Below the pieces are notes generated by a model, which ran no database searches, was not told the origin of the DNA, and worked only from the letters and a program-made list of their open reading frames with translations. A program made the position numbers and the translations under genes. Below are positions 8,570 to 16,806 of a stretch of DNA of 32,180 nt, one piece after another (positions within the stretch are counted from its first letter, which is position 1; each line of letters opens with the position of its first letter). Source of the DNA: an uncultured Eubacteriales bacterium (lineage in GTDB: Bacteria; Bacillota; Clostridia; Christensenellales; Aristaeellaceae); the NCBI GenBank assembly GCA_902760595.1, contig CACWHI010000028.1, forward strand, positions 1 through 32,180, written 5' to 3'.

Positions 8570-9751
8570 TCAGCTTTTCCCTTCCAGCCAGCGCTTGACC
8601 GGCTTTTCGTAGGCGTAGGTGAGCACCACCGCCACCGCCAGCGGCAGCAGGAAGCAGCAGATGGTATAGGGCCACTGCCAGGCGGCTTCCGCGTCAAACC
8701 AGGGCGTCTCGGATACGGACGGGATGACCTTCCACTCCTTCAGGTGTACGGCCAGGTTCTGGTGCCAGATGTAGAACTCGTAGGAGAGCACGGACAGCCA
8801 GCGCATCAGCCGGTTGCCCAGCAGGAAACGGACGGCGGGCAGCGAAAAGCACGCGCTGACGGAAAACACCGTCAGGGCGATGCCGATGCCGAACCGGCGG
8901 CTGAGCTGCCCCAGGCGGATGTGCTCGATACCGTTTTCCGCCGCCTGGCCCCGCATCAGCCACAGGTACAGCCACGCCCCCAGGCAGAGGAGCACGGTAA
9001 AGAACAGCTTTTCCGCGCCGGTCTCGCCCTGCAGCCGCCGCCTGAGCAGCACGATGGAGCGGGCCGAGACGAAGCCCAGCAGGTAGATATCCAGAAAGGC
9101 CGGCAGCTGGTTGATCAGCAGCGAGGTATCCTCAAAGCCGGTCACGTAATACCGGTAGCCGAAGGCGACCGCCAGCATCCCCGCGCCGGTGAGCACGGGA
9201 TGCCTCTGGTACGCGCGGCACAGCCAGGGAAAGATCAGGTACGCCTGCATCTCTACCGCCAGCGTCCACAGCACGCCGTTGATCGGCGAGCCGGTATAGG
9301 AGAAGGGGAAGAGCGTGTGCGTGAAGGTGAAGTGCGCCAGCAGGTCCCGCGCGGCCTCCCACACGGTGGCGTAGCGATGCGCCGGCAGCGCGTCCACGAA
9401 AAAGGAGACCAGCACCGCCAGCACATAGGCCGGCGCGATGCGGATGAGCCGGCGCTTGTAGTAGCTGAGCGGCCTGGGTGAGCCACCATTGCCCGCGTAG
9501 GGCAAAAACATCAGCAGCCCGCTCAGGAAGATCAGCCCGTCCACCGCCGCGTAGCCGCTGCGGGGGATGTAATCGATATTCACGAACACCGGGCCCACGA
9601 AGCCGATGGGCATCAGCCAGCTCTGCTGCCAGATATGGTACCAGCCCACAATAAAACTAAGAAGCACCCGGACGCCGTCGAGAACGTCCAGGTGTTTTTC
9701 GTCAATATCCCGCTGATACGGGGCAAACGCGTTTTTCAGCGATCGCAGCAT
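8570..9751 (-). CDS. Acyltransferase-3 family membrane protein
   Basis: 393-aa multi-pass membrane acyltransferase of the Acyl_transf_3 family, whose members O-acetylate or succinylate cell-surface sugars. Visible family marks are LDGVRVLLSFIVGWYHIW with the conserved His39 (24-41), VDGLIFLSGLLMF (70-82) and the basic motif YYKRRLIRIAPAY (97-109). About ten hydrophobic helices follow. Unlike OatA it has no extracellular SGNH domain, so it would act alone or with a partner. The start lies 2 nt after the stop of the upstream TPR-like gene, so the two are translated together. The acceptor molecule is unknown. Confidence 0.85.
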   Translation of the reverse strand: MLRSLKNAFAPYQRDIDEKHLDVLDGVRVLLSFIVGWYHIWQQSWLMPIGFVGPVFVNIDYIPRSGYAAVDGLIFLSGLLMFLPYAGNGGSPRPLSYYKRRLIRIAPAYVLAVLVSFFVDALPAHRYATVWEAARDLLAHFTFTHTLFPFSYTGSPINGVLWTLAVEMQAYLIFPWLCRAYQRHPVLTGAGMLAVAFGYRYYVTGFEDTSLLINQLPAFLDIYLLGFVSARSIVLLRRRLQGETGAEKLFFTVLLCLGAWLYLWLMRGQAAENGIEHIRLGQLSRRFGIGIALTVFSVSACFSLPAVRFLLGNRLMRWLSVLSYEFYIWHQNLAVHLKEWKVIPSVSETPWFDAEAAWQWPYTICCFLLPLAVAVVLTYAYEKPVKRWLEGKS

Positions 9752-9753
9752 GT

Positions 9754-12600
9754 TTATTCTTCCTCAGCTGTTTCCGTTTCCGTTACGCGCGACAGGGAAT
9801 AGGTCTTGCCGCCGTTGGTCCCCCGGGTCACGCGCAGGGTCATGCGCGTCGCGGCGTTGTTGATGGAAACGATGCGGTAGGTCGTATCCAGGTCGTTGGC
9901 GGCCTTGCCGGTGCGCAGCGTCCAGTTTTTCACGGTATAGTACTGGCCCACACCTTCGATCTCGCAGGTGCCGTCGCCCCGGAAAACGAAGCGCTCGTCC
10001 TTGCTGGTCTCCCATTCGCCGATCACCTGATAGGCGCGGCGGGTGAGCTTTTTGCTCGCGACGTCCTTGTAATCGAGCAGCTGCTGGTAATAGGCGTAGG
10101 CCTCGTAGGGCTTATCCTCGTTGTACAGCTGCTCGGCGTACTGGTACGCGGCCTCCTGCCAGAAGTACTTCACGTCGCTGTACTTGGTGCTGGCCGTATC
10201 CAGGTCGAGCCCCTGCAGCGCTGTGAGTACCTGCGCCCAGTTCCGGTCGGCAAAGGCCTGCTTCGCGGTCTCGTACGCGTCCTTGTAGTAGTCGTCGTAG
10301 CTGGTTTCGGCCTGCTCGGTGGCGTCCTTGTAATCGCCCAGGGTGTTGAAGATATCCGCGGCACTGCTCAGGTTGCCGGCTTCCTTTTCCTTGGTCGCGA
10401 TGCGGTAGGCGAGCTCGGTGTAGATGTCCTCCGCGTCCTTATAATCGCGGATGCCGCCCAGCAGCTGAAAGGCGCGGTTGTCGTCGCCGTCGTTCAGGGC
10501 GGCCATGGCCTCCTGGTAGGAGCATTCCCGCAGGCTGTCCGCGGTATAGGTGTAATTGGGGATCTGGCTGAGCAGCTTGTGGGCGTCCTCCCAGCGCTCC
10601 TCCGCCATCGCGGCCTGCGCCTGCGCGTAGATCGCCTGCTCGCGGAAGGCGGCGCTGTCCTCGTAATTGCCCAGCAGGGTCAGCAGCTCCGCCGCCTGCA
10701 CGGGCTTGTTCTGGTCCAGCAACTGCTGCGCGTACTGGTACCGCGCCTCGTTCAGCTTCGCCTGGCTGTCCTTGTACTCCGGCAGGTCCGTCAGCAGGTT
10801 GACCGCCAGCTCGTAATCCTTGTCCTCGATCGCCTTGACCGCCAGCTGGTAGCTGATCTCGGCCAGGCGGTCGTCCACGTCCTTGTAGCCCGCGATGGTC
10901 AGGAACTGGACCCGCGCTTCCTCATAATTCCCGGCCTCGAGCAGCGCCAGCGCGGGCTGGTAAACGCTCTCCTTCCGCGCGTCCTCCACGCCCTCGATGT
11001 CGCCGGCCTTGGCCAGCAGGGCTTCGACCTCGCCGTATTCGCCGGCGGCGATCTTCTGCAGCGCCGCGTTCAGGTAGCACTGCTTCATCAGCTGATCGGA
11101 ATCCTCGAAGGTCACGATCTTTTCAAACATCTCCGCGGCTTCCTGGTACTTTCCTTCGGCCATGGCCTCGACCGCGGGCTGGTACAAACACCGCGTCGCC
11201 AGGCGGTAGGCGTCCATATAGTCGTCCGCGAGCAGGAAGTACTCCGCCGCTTCCTCGTACCGGCCCTCGTCGAAGAGCTGGTTGCCCACGCCGTAATACG
11301 CTTCCTTCAGGCGGATGGGGCTGTTGCGGTAGTTGCCCAGGCTGCGCAGGGGCTCGATGGCGTCCTCGGGACGCCCGTCGCCGATGGCCTCCAAGGCCGG
11401 CAGGTACAGGCACTCGTTCGCCAGGGTCATGGCGTCCTCATAATTGCCCAGCAGCAGGAAATCCTCCCGCGCCGCGGCGTAATCCCCGGCGTCCATGTTC
11501 CGCTTCGCGCGCTGATATACGCACAGGTTCTGCTTCTCGTAGCTGTCCTTGTAGCCCAGGATCTCGCCGAACAGGGTATAGGCGGCATCGTATTCGCCGG
11601 CGTTCAGGCGCTTCATGCCCTGCTTGTAGCGGGCCTCCTTCGCCAGCGTCGCGCTGTCCTTGTAGTCCGCCAGGGCGTCAAAGCTGTCCTGCGCGGCGCG
11701 CAGGGAGGTGTAGGTATCGCCCGCCAGTGCCGCCTGCGCCTCGCGGTAGTCGCATTCCTTGACCATTTCCGCCGCGTTGGAGTAATCGCCCAGCTCCACG
11801 AAGGACTGGCGCGCGGAGGCGTAGTTCAGGTTGTTCAGCTCGCGCTCCGCCACCGTGTAGCGGTACCAGGGAAGCACGAAGAAATATCCGCCAAAGCCGA
11901 TGGCCGCCGCCAGCAGCAGGCACAGCACCGTGACCAGCGCGCGCTTGCGCTTGCGGCGCTTCTCCTGCTGCGCCTTTTTCTCGTCGGTCTCCTTCTGCGC
12001 AAGCTCGGCCTGGGCGGCGCGCTGGGCCTCCTCCTCGGCCGCTTCGCGCTCGGAATAGATCTTTTCGATCACGGACTCGTTGTACGCGGTGAATATCGCG
12101 TGCTTGGAGCGCAGGCAGCGGGAGCAGATCTCCATGCCCGCGGGGTTCGGGCGCCCGCAGACGCAGATCCAGACGGAGCCCTGGTCCGAGGGGCAGACCG
12201 AGGCATCGGCCCCGGCAAGCTCCCGCAGGATGGACAGGCGCTTCGCGTCCGGCGGCGCGGGCAGCGCGTACTCGGTCATATGGGTGGTGCCGCGGCGCCA
12301 GATGGTGCCGTCCTCAAACCAGACCTTTTCGATCAGCAGCTCCATGCCGCTGGCGTCGATGCCCTCTTCCACGCGGACGCTCATTTCGAACGCGCAGCGG
12401 GTGGGCGCTTCCAGGCCCTGCACCCGCTCCACGTGGCGGGCGGTCTGTTCCCCGTCCTGGTCGTAGCACAGATAGCATGCCTGAATACTGACGACCGTCT
12501 TTTCGGACAAATTATATAATTGTACCGTGCAGAACGGCGATTCAGCCGTCGGCATTCTGAAATGCCACAGCTCAACCGGGCAGGTCAGGTCAATTCTCAT
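9754..12600 (-). CDS. Zinc-ribbon, single-pass membrane protein with about 16 TPR-like repeats
   Basis: 948-aa protein with a clear modular order. A cysteine-containing N-terminal domain (1-130) of unknown fold comes first. Then come a zinc ribbon C146-x-C148...C159-x-x-C162, a charged helical stretch (174-220) and one membrane helix (221-243). About 16 imperfect repeats of 35-42 residues run from 250 to about 865, each centred on a Y-K/E-D-S/A motif followed by an ExxY helix. A beta-rich tail completes the protein. By topology rules the ribbon should be cytoplasmic and the repeats outside, which suggests a scaffold or binding protein at the envelope. The start at 12600 is chosen because GGAGG lies 7 nt upstream; the frame stays open another 29 codons without a ribosome-binding site. 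No enzymatic function is evident. Confidence 0.8.
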   Translation of the reverse strand: MRIDLTCPVELWHFRMPTAESPFCTVQLYNLSEKTVVSIQACYLCYDQDGEQTARHVERVQGLEAPTRCAFEMSVRVEEGIDASGMELLIEKVWFEDGTIWRRGTTHMTEYALPAPPDAKRLSILRELAGADASVCPSDQGSVWICVCGRPNPAGMEICSRCLRSKHAIFTAYNESVIEKIYSEREAAEEEAQRAAQAELAQKETDEKKAQQEKRRKRKRALVTVLCLLLAAAIGFGGYFFVLPWYRYTVAERELNNLNYASARQSFVELGDYSNAAEMVKECDYREAQAALAGDTYTSLRAAQDSFDALADYKDSATLAKEARYKQGMKRLNAGEYDAAYTLFGEILGYKDSYEKQNLCVYQRAKRNMDAGDYAAAREDFLLLGNYEDAMTLANECLYLPALEAIGDGRPEDAIEPLRSLGNYRNSPIRLKEAYYGVGNQLFDEGRYEEAAEYFLLADDYMDAYRLATRCLYQPAVEAMAEGKYQEAAEMFEKIVTFEDSDQLMKQCYLNAALQKIAAGEYGEVEALLAKAGDIEGVEDARKESVYQPALALLEAGNYEEARVQFLTIAGYKDVDDRLAEISYQLAVKAIEDKDYELAVNLLTDLPEYKDSQAKLNEARYQYAQQLLDQNKPVQAAELLTLLGNYEDSAAFREQAIYAQAQAAMAEERWEDAHKLLSQIPNYTYTADSLRECSYQEAMAALNDGDDNRAFQLLGGIRDYKDAEDIYTELAYRIATKEKEAGNLSSAADIFNTLGDYKDATEQAETSYDDYYKDAYETAKQAFADRNWAQVLTALQGLDLDTASTKYSDVKYFWQEAAYQYAEQLYNEDKPYEAYAYYQQLLDYKDVASKKLTRRAYQVIGEWETSKDERFVFRGDGTCEIEGVGQYYTVKNWTLRTGKAANDLDTTYRIVSINNAATRMTLRVTRGTNGGKTYSLSRVTETETAEEE

Positions 12601-12642
12601 GATGGTTCCTCCAAAGTAATGAGGCATTATTTCAGGATAGCC

Positions 12643-12730
12643 AGTGAGGAGTGAGGAGTTGCGGACGGAACGCCTCCGGCGTTCCAATCTAATCTGAACC
12701 TCTCACTCATCACTCCTAACTCCTCACTAA
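12643..12730. repeat. Heptamer repeat island B (inverted array)
   Basis: The left arm has two contiguous AGTGAGG units (12643-12656) followed by AGTT. The right arm, 12703-12730, is four contiguous 7-nt units of TCACTCC type. AGTGAGGAGTT (12650-12660) is the exact reverse complement of 12718-12728. Between the arms sits an 8-bp hairpin, GGAACGCC/GGCGTTCC (12667-12685). The island fills the gap between two minus-strand genes that otherwise look like one operon. Confidence 0.8.
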
Positions 12731-12733
12731 ATC

Positions 12734-13909
12734 TCATTCCATCTGCAGCGTAATCGTTTTCAGCGCGCCCTCGTTCACGTACAGGATCATCTCCACCCGC
12801 TGGCCGTCGGTGGTCTGCACGTAGTGCACCTCCGCCTGGCCGGGATACTGGGAGTCCATCACGCCGTAATTGCCCTCGGCCACGGAGCCGTACAGCCAGG
12901 TGTGGATGCCGTCGGCCTCGGTCGCCTCGTAGCGGAAGCGGCTCAGCACCACGTCCAGGGTATCGCCGATGGTCAGGCCGCGCGGGCCGGTCAGCAGGTC
13001 CTCGTCCATGGACATGTTGTCAATATCGATCAGCTTCCTGTCCGCGTCATAGATGAAGGCGGCCGACAGGGCGTGCCACTCCATCACGCGGATCTGGTTG
13101 TCGCCATCCTCGGCCCACTCCTCGGCGTACTCGTCGCCCAGCAGGTCGATCAGGTGCTCCGGCGTCACGCTCAGGAAGTCGATGTCGGAGAAGAGCAGGT
13201 CGTCGCGGTTGAAGATCTCCGCCTCCACGCTCTCGCCGTTGGTAAGGAAGGCGGAAAACTCGGTGGTCGCCTGCACGTCCAGGATGGCCGCCAGCTCCGC
13301 CTGCGCGTCCGCCAGGGTCAGCGTTTCGGCGTCAAAGCTGATCTCGATCGCGCTGATTCTCCCGTCGGTGAGCGTGTAAGTCACCTTGCTCAGGCTCACG
13401 CCGTTGGTCGTCATCTGGTACAGGCTGTATACCACGGCTTCCGCCCGCTGGCCGTTGCGCCTGAGCAGGCCCGCGGAGGCCTGGCCGGGCAGGCTGCCGG
13501 ACTGGTAGAGCACCGCTTCCTCGCGGGTGCCCGCCAGGCTCTCGTTTTCGTTGGGCCAGGCGGCCAGCAGCTTTTCCACGCTGTCGCCGGGGCGCAGGCC
13601 GCGGATGTCCGCGGGCGTCTGCTCGTCCTCCTCGGGCACCAGCTCGAAGGTCACGCCGCTGATGCGGGTAGCGCTGGAAACGCGCTGCGTATCCGCGGTC
13701 AGGGTGTACCAGTCAAAGGCCAGGGAATAAAGCCCGCCGTCCAGCGCTTCCGCAGCGTACCGGTTGTCCTGCAGGCTGTCCTTCAGCAGCTGCTCGCGCC
13801 AGGCGTTCAGCTCGTTCCTGCTCAGCGGCTCCGCGTCCGCGGCCGCCCAGCCGGCGCAGGCCAAAATGAGCATCAGCGCCGCCGCTATGGTCATTATCCG
13901 TTTCATCAT
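12734..13909 (-). CDS. Secreted protein of unknown function with repeated domains
   Basis: 391-aa protein not recognised beyond its layout. It has a signal peptide (hydrophobic 5-20, A-A-A-D cleavage region at about 22-25), so it is probably exported. Three similar units are visible: RGLRPGDSVEKLLAAW (103-118), FLSVTPEHLIDLLGDEY (245-261) and RGLTIGDTLDVVLSRF (310-325). Each is followed by beta-strand-rich sequence ending in a strand such as ISAIEISF or LKTITLQM. This G-x-x-x-G-D-S-x-x-x-x-L pattern recalls SmpA/BLIP-like folds, but that is an impression only. AGGAGG lies 10 nt before the ATG. The gene starts 28 nt after pdp, in the same direction. Confidence 0.75.
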   Translation of the reverse strand: MMKRIMTIAAALMLILACAGWAAADAEPLSRNELNAWREQLLKDSLQDNRYAAEALDGGLYSLAFDWYTLTADTQRVSSATRISGVTFELVPEEDEQTPADIRGLRPGDSVEKLLAAWPNENESLAGTREEAVLYQSGSLPGQASAGLLRRNGQRAEAVVYSLYQMTTNGVSLSKVTYTLTDGRISAIEISFDAETLTLADAQAELAAILDVQATTEFSAFLTNGESVEAEIFNRDDLLFSDIDFLSVTPEHLIDLLGDEYAEEWAEDGDNQIRVMEWHALSAAFIYDADRKLIDIDNMSMDEDLLTGPRGLTIGDTLDVVLSRFRYEATEADGIHTWLYGSVAEGNYGVMDSQYPGQAEVHYVQTTDGQRVEMILYVNEGALKTITLQME

Positions 13910-13937
13910 CTTTATTCTGCCTCCTGCGTTTCGCCGC

Positions 13938-15263
13938 TCAGTGCATCATCCGCGTACCCTCGCGCGTCACCGCCGCGTAGATCAGCGGGTGCGCGCAGGG
14001 CGCGCTGTCCGTGATCCGGACGGTGTCGCGGATCGCGGCGGCGGCCTGTTCATAATCATCCTCTTTGCGGGCGTGGATCTCCGCCAGCGGATCGCCCGCG
14101 CTCACCGTGTCGCCCAGCCGGGCGTGCATAATGAAGCCTACCGCGGGATCAATCACATCCTCCTTCGTGCGGCGGCCGGCGCCGAGGCCCTGGGCAATAT
14201 AGCCCAGGCGCATCGTGTCCATGCCGCTGACGATGCCGGCCCTTTCGGCGGTCACCACACGGCGCACCGGCGCCTGCGGGAGCAGGGACAGGTCCTCCGT
14301 CACCCGCGGATCGCCGCCCTGGGCCGCGATCATTTCCGCCAACTTGCTGAGGCCCGCGCCGCTCTCCAGGTTCTTCCGGAGCATTTTCTCCGCTTCTTCC
14401 ATATTATGGCTCACGCCGGAGGCGCACAGCATCTGGGCTCCCAGGAACAGGGACACCTGCTTCAGGTCCCCGCCCGCGCGGCCGGACAGGATGTCGATCG
14501 CCTCCTTGACCTCCAGCGCGTTGCCCACGTGGGTGCCCAGGGGCTCGTCCATGCCGGTCAGCACCGCGATCACGTGCCGTCCCGCCTGGGTGCCGATGTC
14601 CACCATCGTCTTCGCCAGCGCCAGGGACTTTTCCATCGTATCCATGATCGCGCCGGAGCCGTACTTCACGTCCAGCACCAGCGCCTTCGCGCCGGCGGCA
14701 AACTTCTTGGAGAGGATGGACGCCGCGATCAGCGGGATGGAATCGACGGTCGAGGTCACGTCGCGCAGCGCGTACAGGCGCTTGTCCGCCGGCGCGAGCT
14801 CCGCGCTCTGGCCGACCACCGCGCAGCCGACCCGGCGCACGATATCCACAAATTCTTCCTTGGGCAGGCTGGTCCGCATGCCGGGGATCGACTCCAGCTT
14901 ATCCACCGTGCCGCCCGTATGCCCGAGCCCGCGGCCGCTCATCTTCAGCACCTTGCCGCCGCAGCTGGCCACCAGGGGCGCCAGCACCAGCGTCGTCGTG
15001 TCTCCCACGCCGCCGGTGGAATGCTTGTCTACGGGCACGCCGCCCACGTCAGGCTCCAGCATATCGCCGGAGTGCGCCATCGCCATGGTCAGATCCGCGG
15101 TTTCCCGCGCGTTCATGCCGTTCAGGCGGATGGCCATCAGCATGGCCGCCAGCTGATAATCCGGCGCCAGCCCTTCCGCCGCCGCCTTCGCAAAATACTC
15201 GATCTGCTGTGTATTCAGAGGTTTTCCCAATTTTTTATCTGTGATCGCCGAGAGAAAATCCAT
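13938..15263 (-). CDS. pdp: Pyrimidine-nucleoside phosphorylase
   Basis: 441-aa cytoplasmic enzyme that converts uridine or thymidine plus phosphate to the base and (deoxy)ribose 1-phosphate. It carries the family hallmark VDKHSTGGVGDTTTLVLAPL and then KMSGRGLGHTGGTVDKLESIPG, which together form the phosphate- and pyrimidine-binding site. The length is typical of Firmicute Pdp and bacterial DeoA. The start at 15263 (MDFLSAITDKK) is preferred over an in-frame ATG at 15302 because a G-rich SD (AAGGGGG) lies 9 nt before it. It is first in a minus-strand run with its own promoter, and the secreted protein follows closely. Ribose 1-phosphate release complements the other phosphorylase at 6217. Confidence 0.93.
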   Translation of the reverse strand: MDFLSAITDKKLGKPLNTQQIEYFAKAAAEGLAPDYQLAAMLMAIRLNGMNARETADLTMAMAHSGDMLEPDVGGVPVDKHSTGGVGDTTTLVLAPLVASCGGKVLKMSGRGLGHTGGTVDKLESIPGMRTSLPKEEFVDIVRRVGCAVVGQSAELAPADKRLYALRDVTSTVDSIPLIAASILSKKFAAGAKALVLDVKYGSGAIMDTMEKSLALAKTMVDIGTQAGRHVIAVLTGMDEPLGTHVGNALEVKEAIDILSGRAGGDLKQVSLFLGAQMLCASGVSHNMEEAEKMLRKNLESGAGLSKLAEMIAAQGGDPRVTEDLSLLPQAPVRRVVTAERAGIVSGMDTMRLGYIAQGLGAGRRTKEDVIDPAVGFIMHARLGDTVSAGDPLAEIHARKEDDYEQAAAAIRDTVRITDSAPCAHPLIYAAVTREGTRMMH

Positions 15264-15292
15264 GCTACTGCACCCCCTTTTTACACAAAGCA

Positions 15293-15321
15293 AGTATACC
15301 ATAATGAATATTTAATCTCAA
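15293..15321 (-). promoter_or_regulatory. Sigma-A promoter for pdp
   Basis: On the minus strand TTGAGA (15316-15321), a 17-bp spacer and TATACT (15293-15298). The ATG at 15263 lies about 22 bp beyond the expected start of the transcript. That makes the alternative ATG at 15302, which is upstream of the -10 box, impossible on this transcript. Confidence 0.75.
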
Positions 15322-15665
15322 TGTATGTCTGTTACGAAAGCTTAATTGTTGCATTTCAAAAAGATGAACTTTTGCGTCACCGTTCACGCGGCGAGCGGCG
15401 TCCGCGGGCGCGGCAAAGCAGCCGGCGCTCTGAACATGCACATTTTGCGCTCAGCGGGCAGCTCGTTTACATCAGCCATGGAACGTTGGCCAACCTCCGG
15501 GTTTATGAATGGTCATTTCCAATTATTACCAATTTATGAAGCTGCATTCATCAATTGTTCCATCTTGAGCGGCATTGACGCTTTTCAATACTGAGTGACT
15601 GAAATAGCTGATAATACATAAGATTTATGATATGCTTATTCCCATTTGCGGGCAAAAACCTGGCC
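15322..15665. other. Gene-free stretch between divergent pdp and HTH genes
   Basis: Apart from the two promoters at its edges I see no gene, RNA or repeat here. A short open frame at 15346-15594 has no ribosome-binding site and no recognisable protein. The middle is GC-rich and the flanks AT-rich. Confidence 0.5.
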
Positions 15666-15695
15666 TTGCCTCCCGGACTTGAAAAGGCCTATAAT
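15666..15695 (+). promoter_or_regulatory. Promoter for the HTH gene pair
   Basis: TTGCCT (15666-15671), an 18-bp spacer and a perfect TATAAT (15690-15695) lie 43 bp before the ATG at 15739. Confidence 0.55.
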
Positions 15696-15738
15696 GGCCA
15701 TGCGATCCCAGAAACTGGGAATGAAAGGAAGTGTGGAC

Positions 15739-16182
15739 ATGTATCTTGCATATCCCGCGCCGGACGATGAGGAGCTGGCGCTCGCGAGTGAGCCGCTGCA
15801 GGCATATATCAGAACCGTCATGCAGCGGGAACCGGCAAGGTTCAGGATGCGCGGCCGGCGCAGGACGCACCGGCTGCCGCCCTGCCGCAGGAGCTCGGAC
15901 GACCCGCTGAGGCTGGCCCGGTCCGTTCCCGCCAAAGCGTTACGGGCAACGCCCCGGCAGACGCCGGTCCCCGATCAGGAAGAAGCCCTGTCCCCGCAGG
16001 CCGTGATCCGGCAGGCGCTGGCAGCGGCCAGGCAGAACGGGCTGACCCTGGAGGCGCTGGCGGAGCGCGTTGGAATTTCCGAGCGGACGCTCCGACGCCG
16101 GCTGAAGGACCCGCAGACGCTCCCGCTGGGCGAATACTGCCGCATCGTAAGCGCCGGTCAAATGAACGCGGAAGGAGAATGA
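15739..16182 (+). CDS. Small helix-turn-helix protein
   Basis: 147-aa protein. The first 30 residues are acidic, the middle (33-70) is very Arg-rich and probably disordered, and residues 85-140 form a lambda-repressor-like helix-turn-helix. That region reads LTLEALAERVGISERTLRRRL, with the recognition helix at SERTLRRRLKD (114-124). It probably binds DNA, but no ligand domain is present. The start is set by GAAAGGA 9 nt before the ATG; an upstream ATG in the same frame lies before the promoter. The next gene starts immediately after it, so the two form a unit. Similar small HTH proteins occur in phages and integrated elements of Firmicutes. Confidence 0.65.
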   Translation: MYLAYPAPDDEELALASEPLQAYIRTVMQREPARFRMRGRRRTHRLPPCRRSSDDPLRLARSVPAKALRATPRQTPVPDQEEALSPQAVIRQALAAARQNGLTLEALAERVGISERTLRRRLKDPQTLPLGEYCRIVSAGQMNAEGE

Positions 16183-16184
16183 CC

Positions 16185-16691
16185 ATGGACAGGAAAGAAC
16201 TGGAGCAGAAGCTTGCCCGCTACCGCTCCGACCGGGCGCGGCTGGACTACCTGCGCCGTTACATCCCGCTGATGGAAAAGCGCCTCTCCCTGCTGAAGGA
16301 AGAAGCGCTGCAGAGTATCGGAAAGGCGCTGCCGCCTGACGCGGTCCGCGTCCGTACGGGCCCCGGCGACCCGACCGCCACCCTGGCGATCCGGTCCGCG
16401 GAGGACGCGCTGACAGAGGATATGCGCCTCTGCCGGGATCAGCTGGTCCGTCTGCGCCGGGAGGCTGCCGCACTGGAGGCGCATCTGGCGCTGATGGACT
16501 GCCTGCTCGCTTCCCTGACGGAGGAGAGCCGCTTCCTGATCACCGCCCGTTATCTGGACCGCGTGAGCTATCCGGAGCTGGCCCGCCGCTATCAGGAGCG
16601 CTTCGGGATCGATTATGTGCCCCTGACCCTGCGCAGGCGCTGCCTCCAGGCCGTCGACACGCTGTGCGGCACGTGCGCGGCAGCGGGATAG
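16185..16691 (+). CDS. Coiled-coil protein with sigma-70 region-4-like HTH (phage regulator type)
   Basis: 168-aa protein with charged helices at 2-45 and 76-112 and a C-terminal helix-turn-helix (113-160). The pattern, ESRFLITARYLDRVSYPELA followed by a basic helix (PLTLRRRCLQAVDTL), matches sigma region 4 and phage late-gene regulators such as DUF1492/ArpU-type proteins. It would act on transcription if it follows the family. Two starts are possible. The ATG at 16179 overlaps the previous stop but lies only 1 nt from GGAG. The ATG at 16185 has that SD at 7 nt and is chosen. No other phage genes are nearby. Confidence 0.6.
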   Translation: MDRKELEQKLARYRSDRARLDYLRRYIPLMEKRLSLLKEEALQSIGKALPPDAVRVRTGPGDPTATLAIRSAEDALTEDMRLCRDQLVRLRREAAALEAHLALMDCLLASLTEESRFLITARYLDRVSYPELARRYQERFGIDYVPLTLRRRCLQAVDTLCGTCAAAG

Positions 16692-16719
16692 CCGCGATTG
16701 CTCACTTTTTGCGGCCTTC

Positions 16720-16748
16720 TGTACATTATTTCAAAATAATGGTATAAT
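16720..16748 (+). promoter_or_regulatory. Sigma-A promoter for the DUF308 gene
   Basis: TGTACA (16720-16725), a 17-bp spacer and a perfect TATAAT (16743-16748). Just downstream, GTCCGC/GCGGAC (16755-16771, loop 5) would form a hairpin at the 5' end of the mRNA. Confidence 0.6.
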
Positions 16749-16806
16749 CCTCCTGTCCGCAAACTGCGGACTGACAAGAAATTTCACGACAGGAGGAAAA
16801 CCAACC

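Noticed and set aside
10579-12519. Long plus-strand open frame opposite the TPR-like gene
   Set aside because: The protein is Val/Leu/Gln/Arg-rich nonsense mirroring the repeats; the minus-strand gene has clear domains and an SD.
13764-15539. Plus-strand open frame of 591 codons opposite pdp
   Set aside because: It is antisense to a well-recognised enzyme and continues into non-coding DNA with no start signal.
15346-15594. Possible 82-aa gene in the pdp/HTH intergenic region
   Set aside because: No SD, no recognisable protein features, and it overlaps the region upstream of the pdp promoter.
15739-16691. Prophage region
   Set aside because: Only two regulator-like genes are present; no integrase, structural, lysis genes or attachment sites were found.
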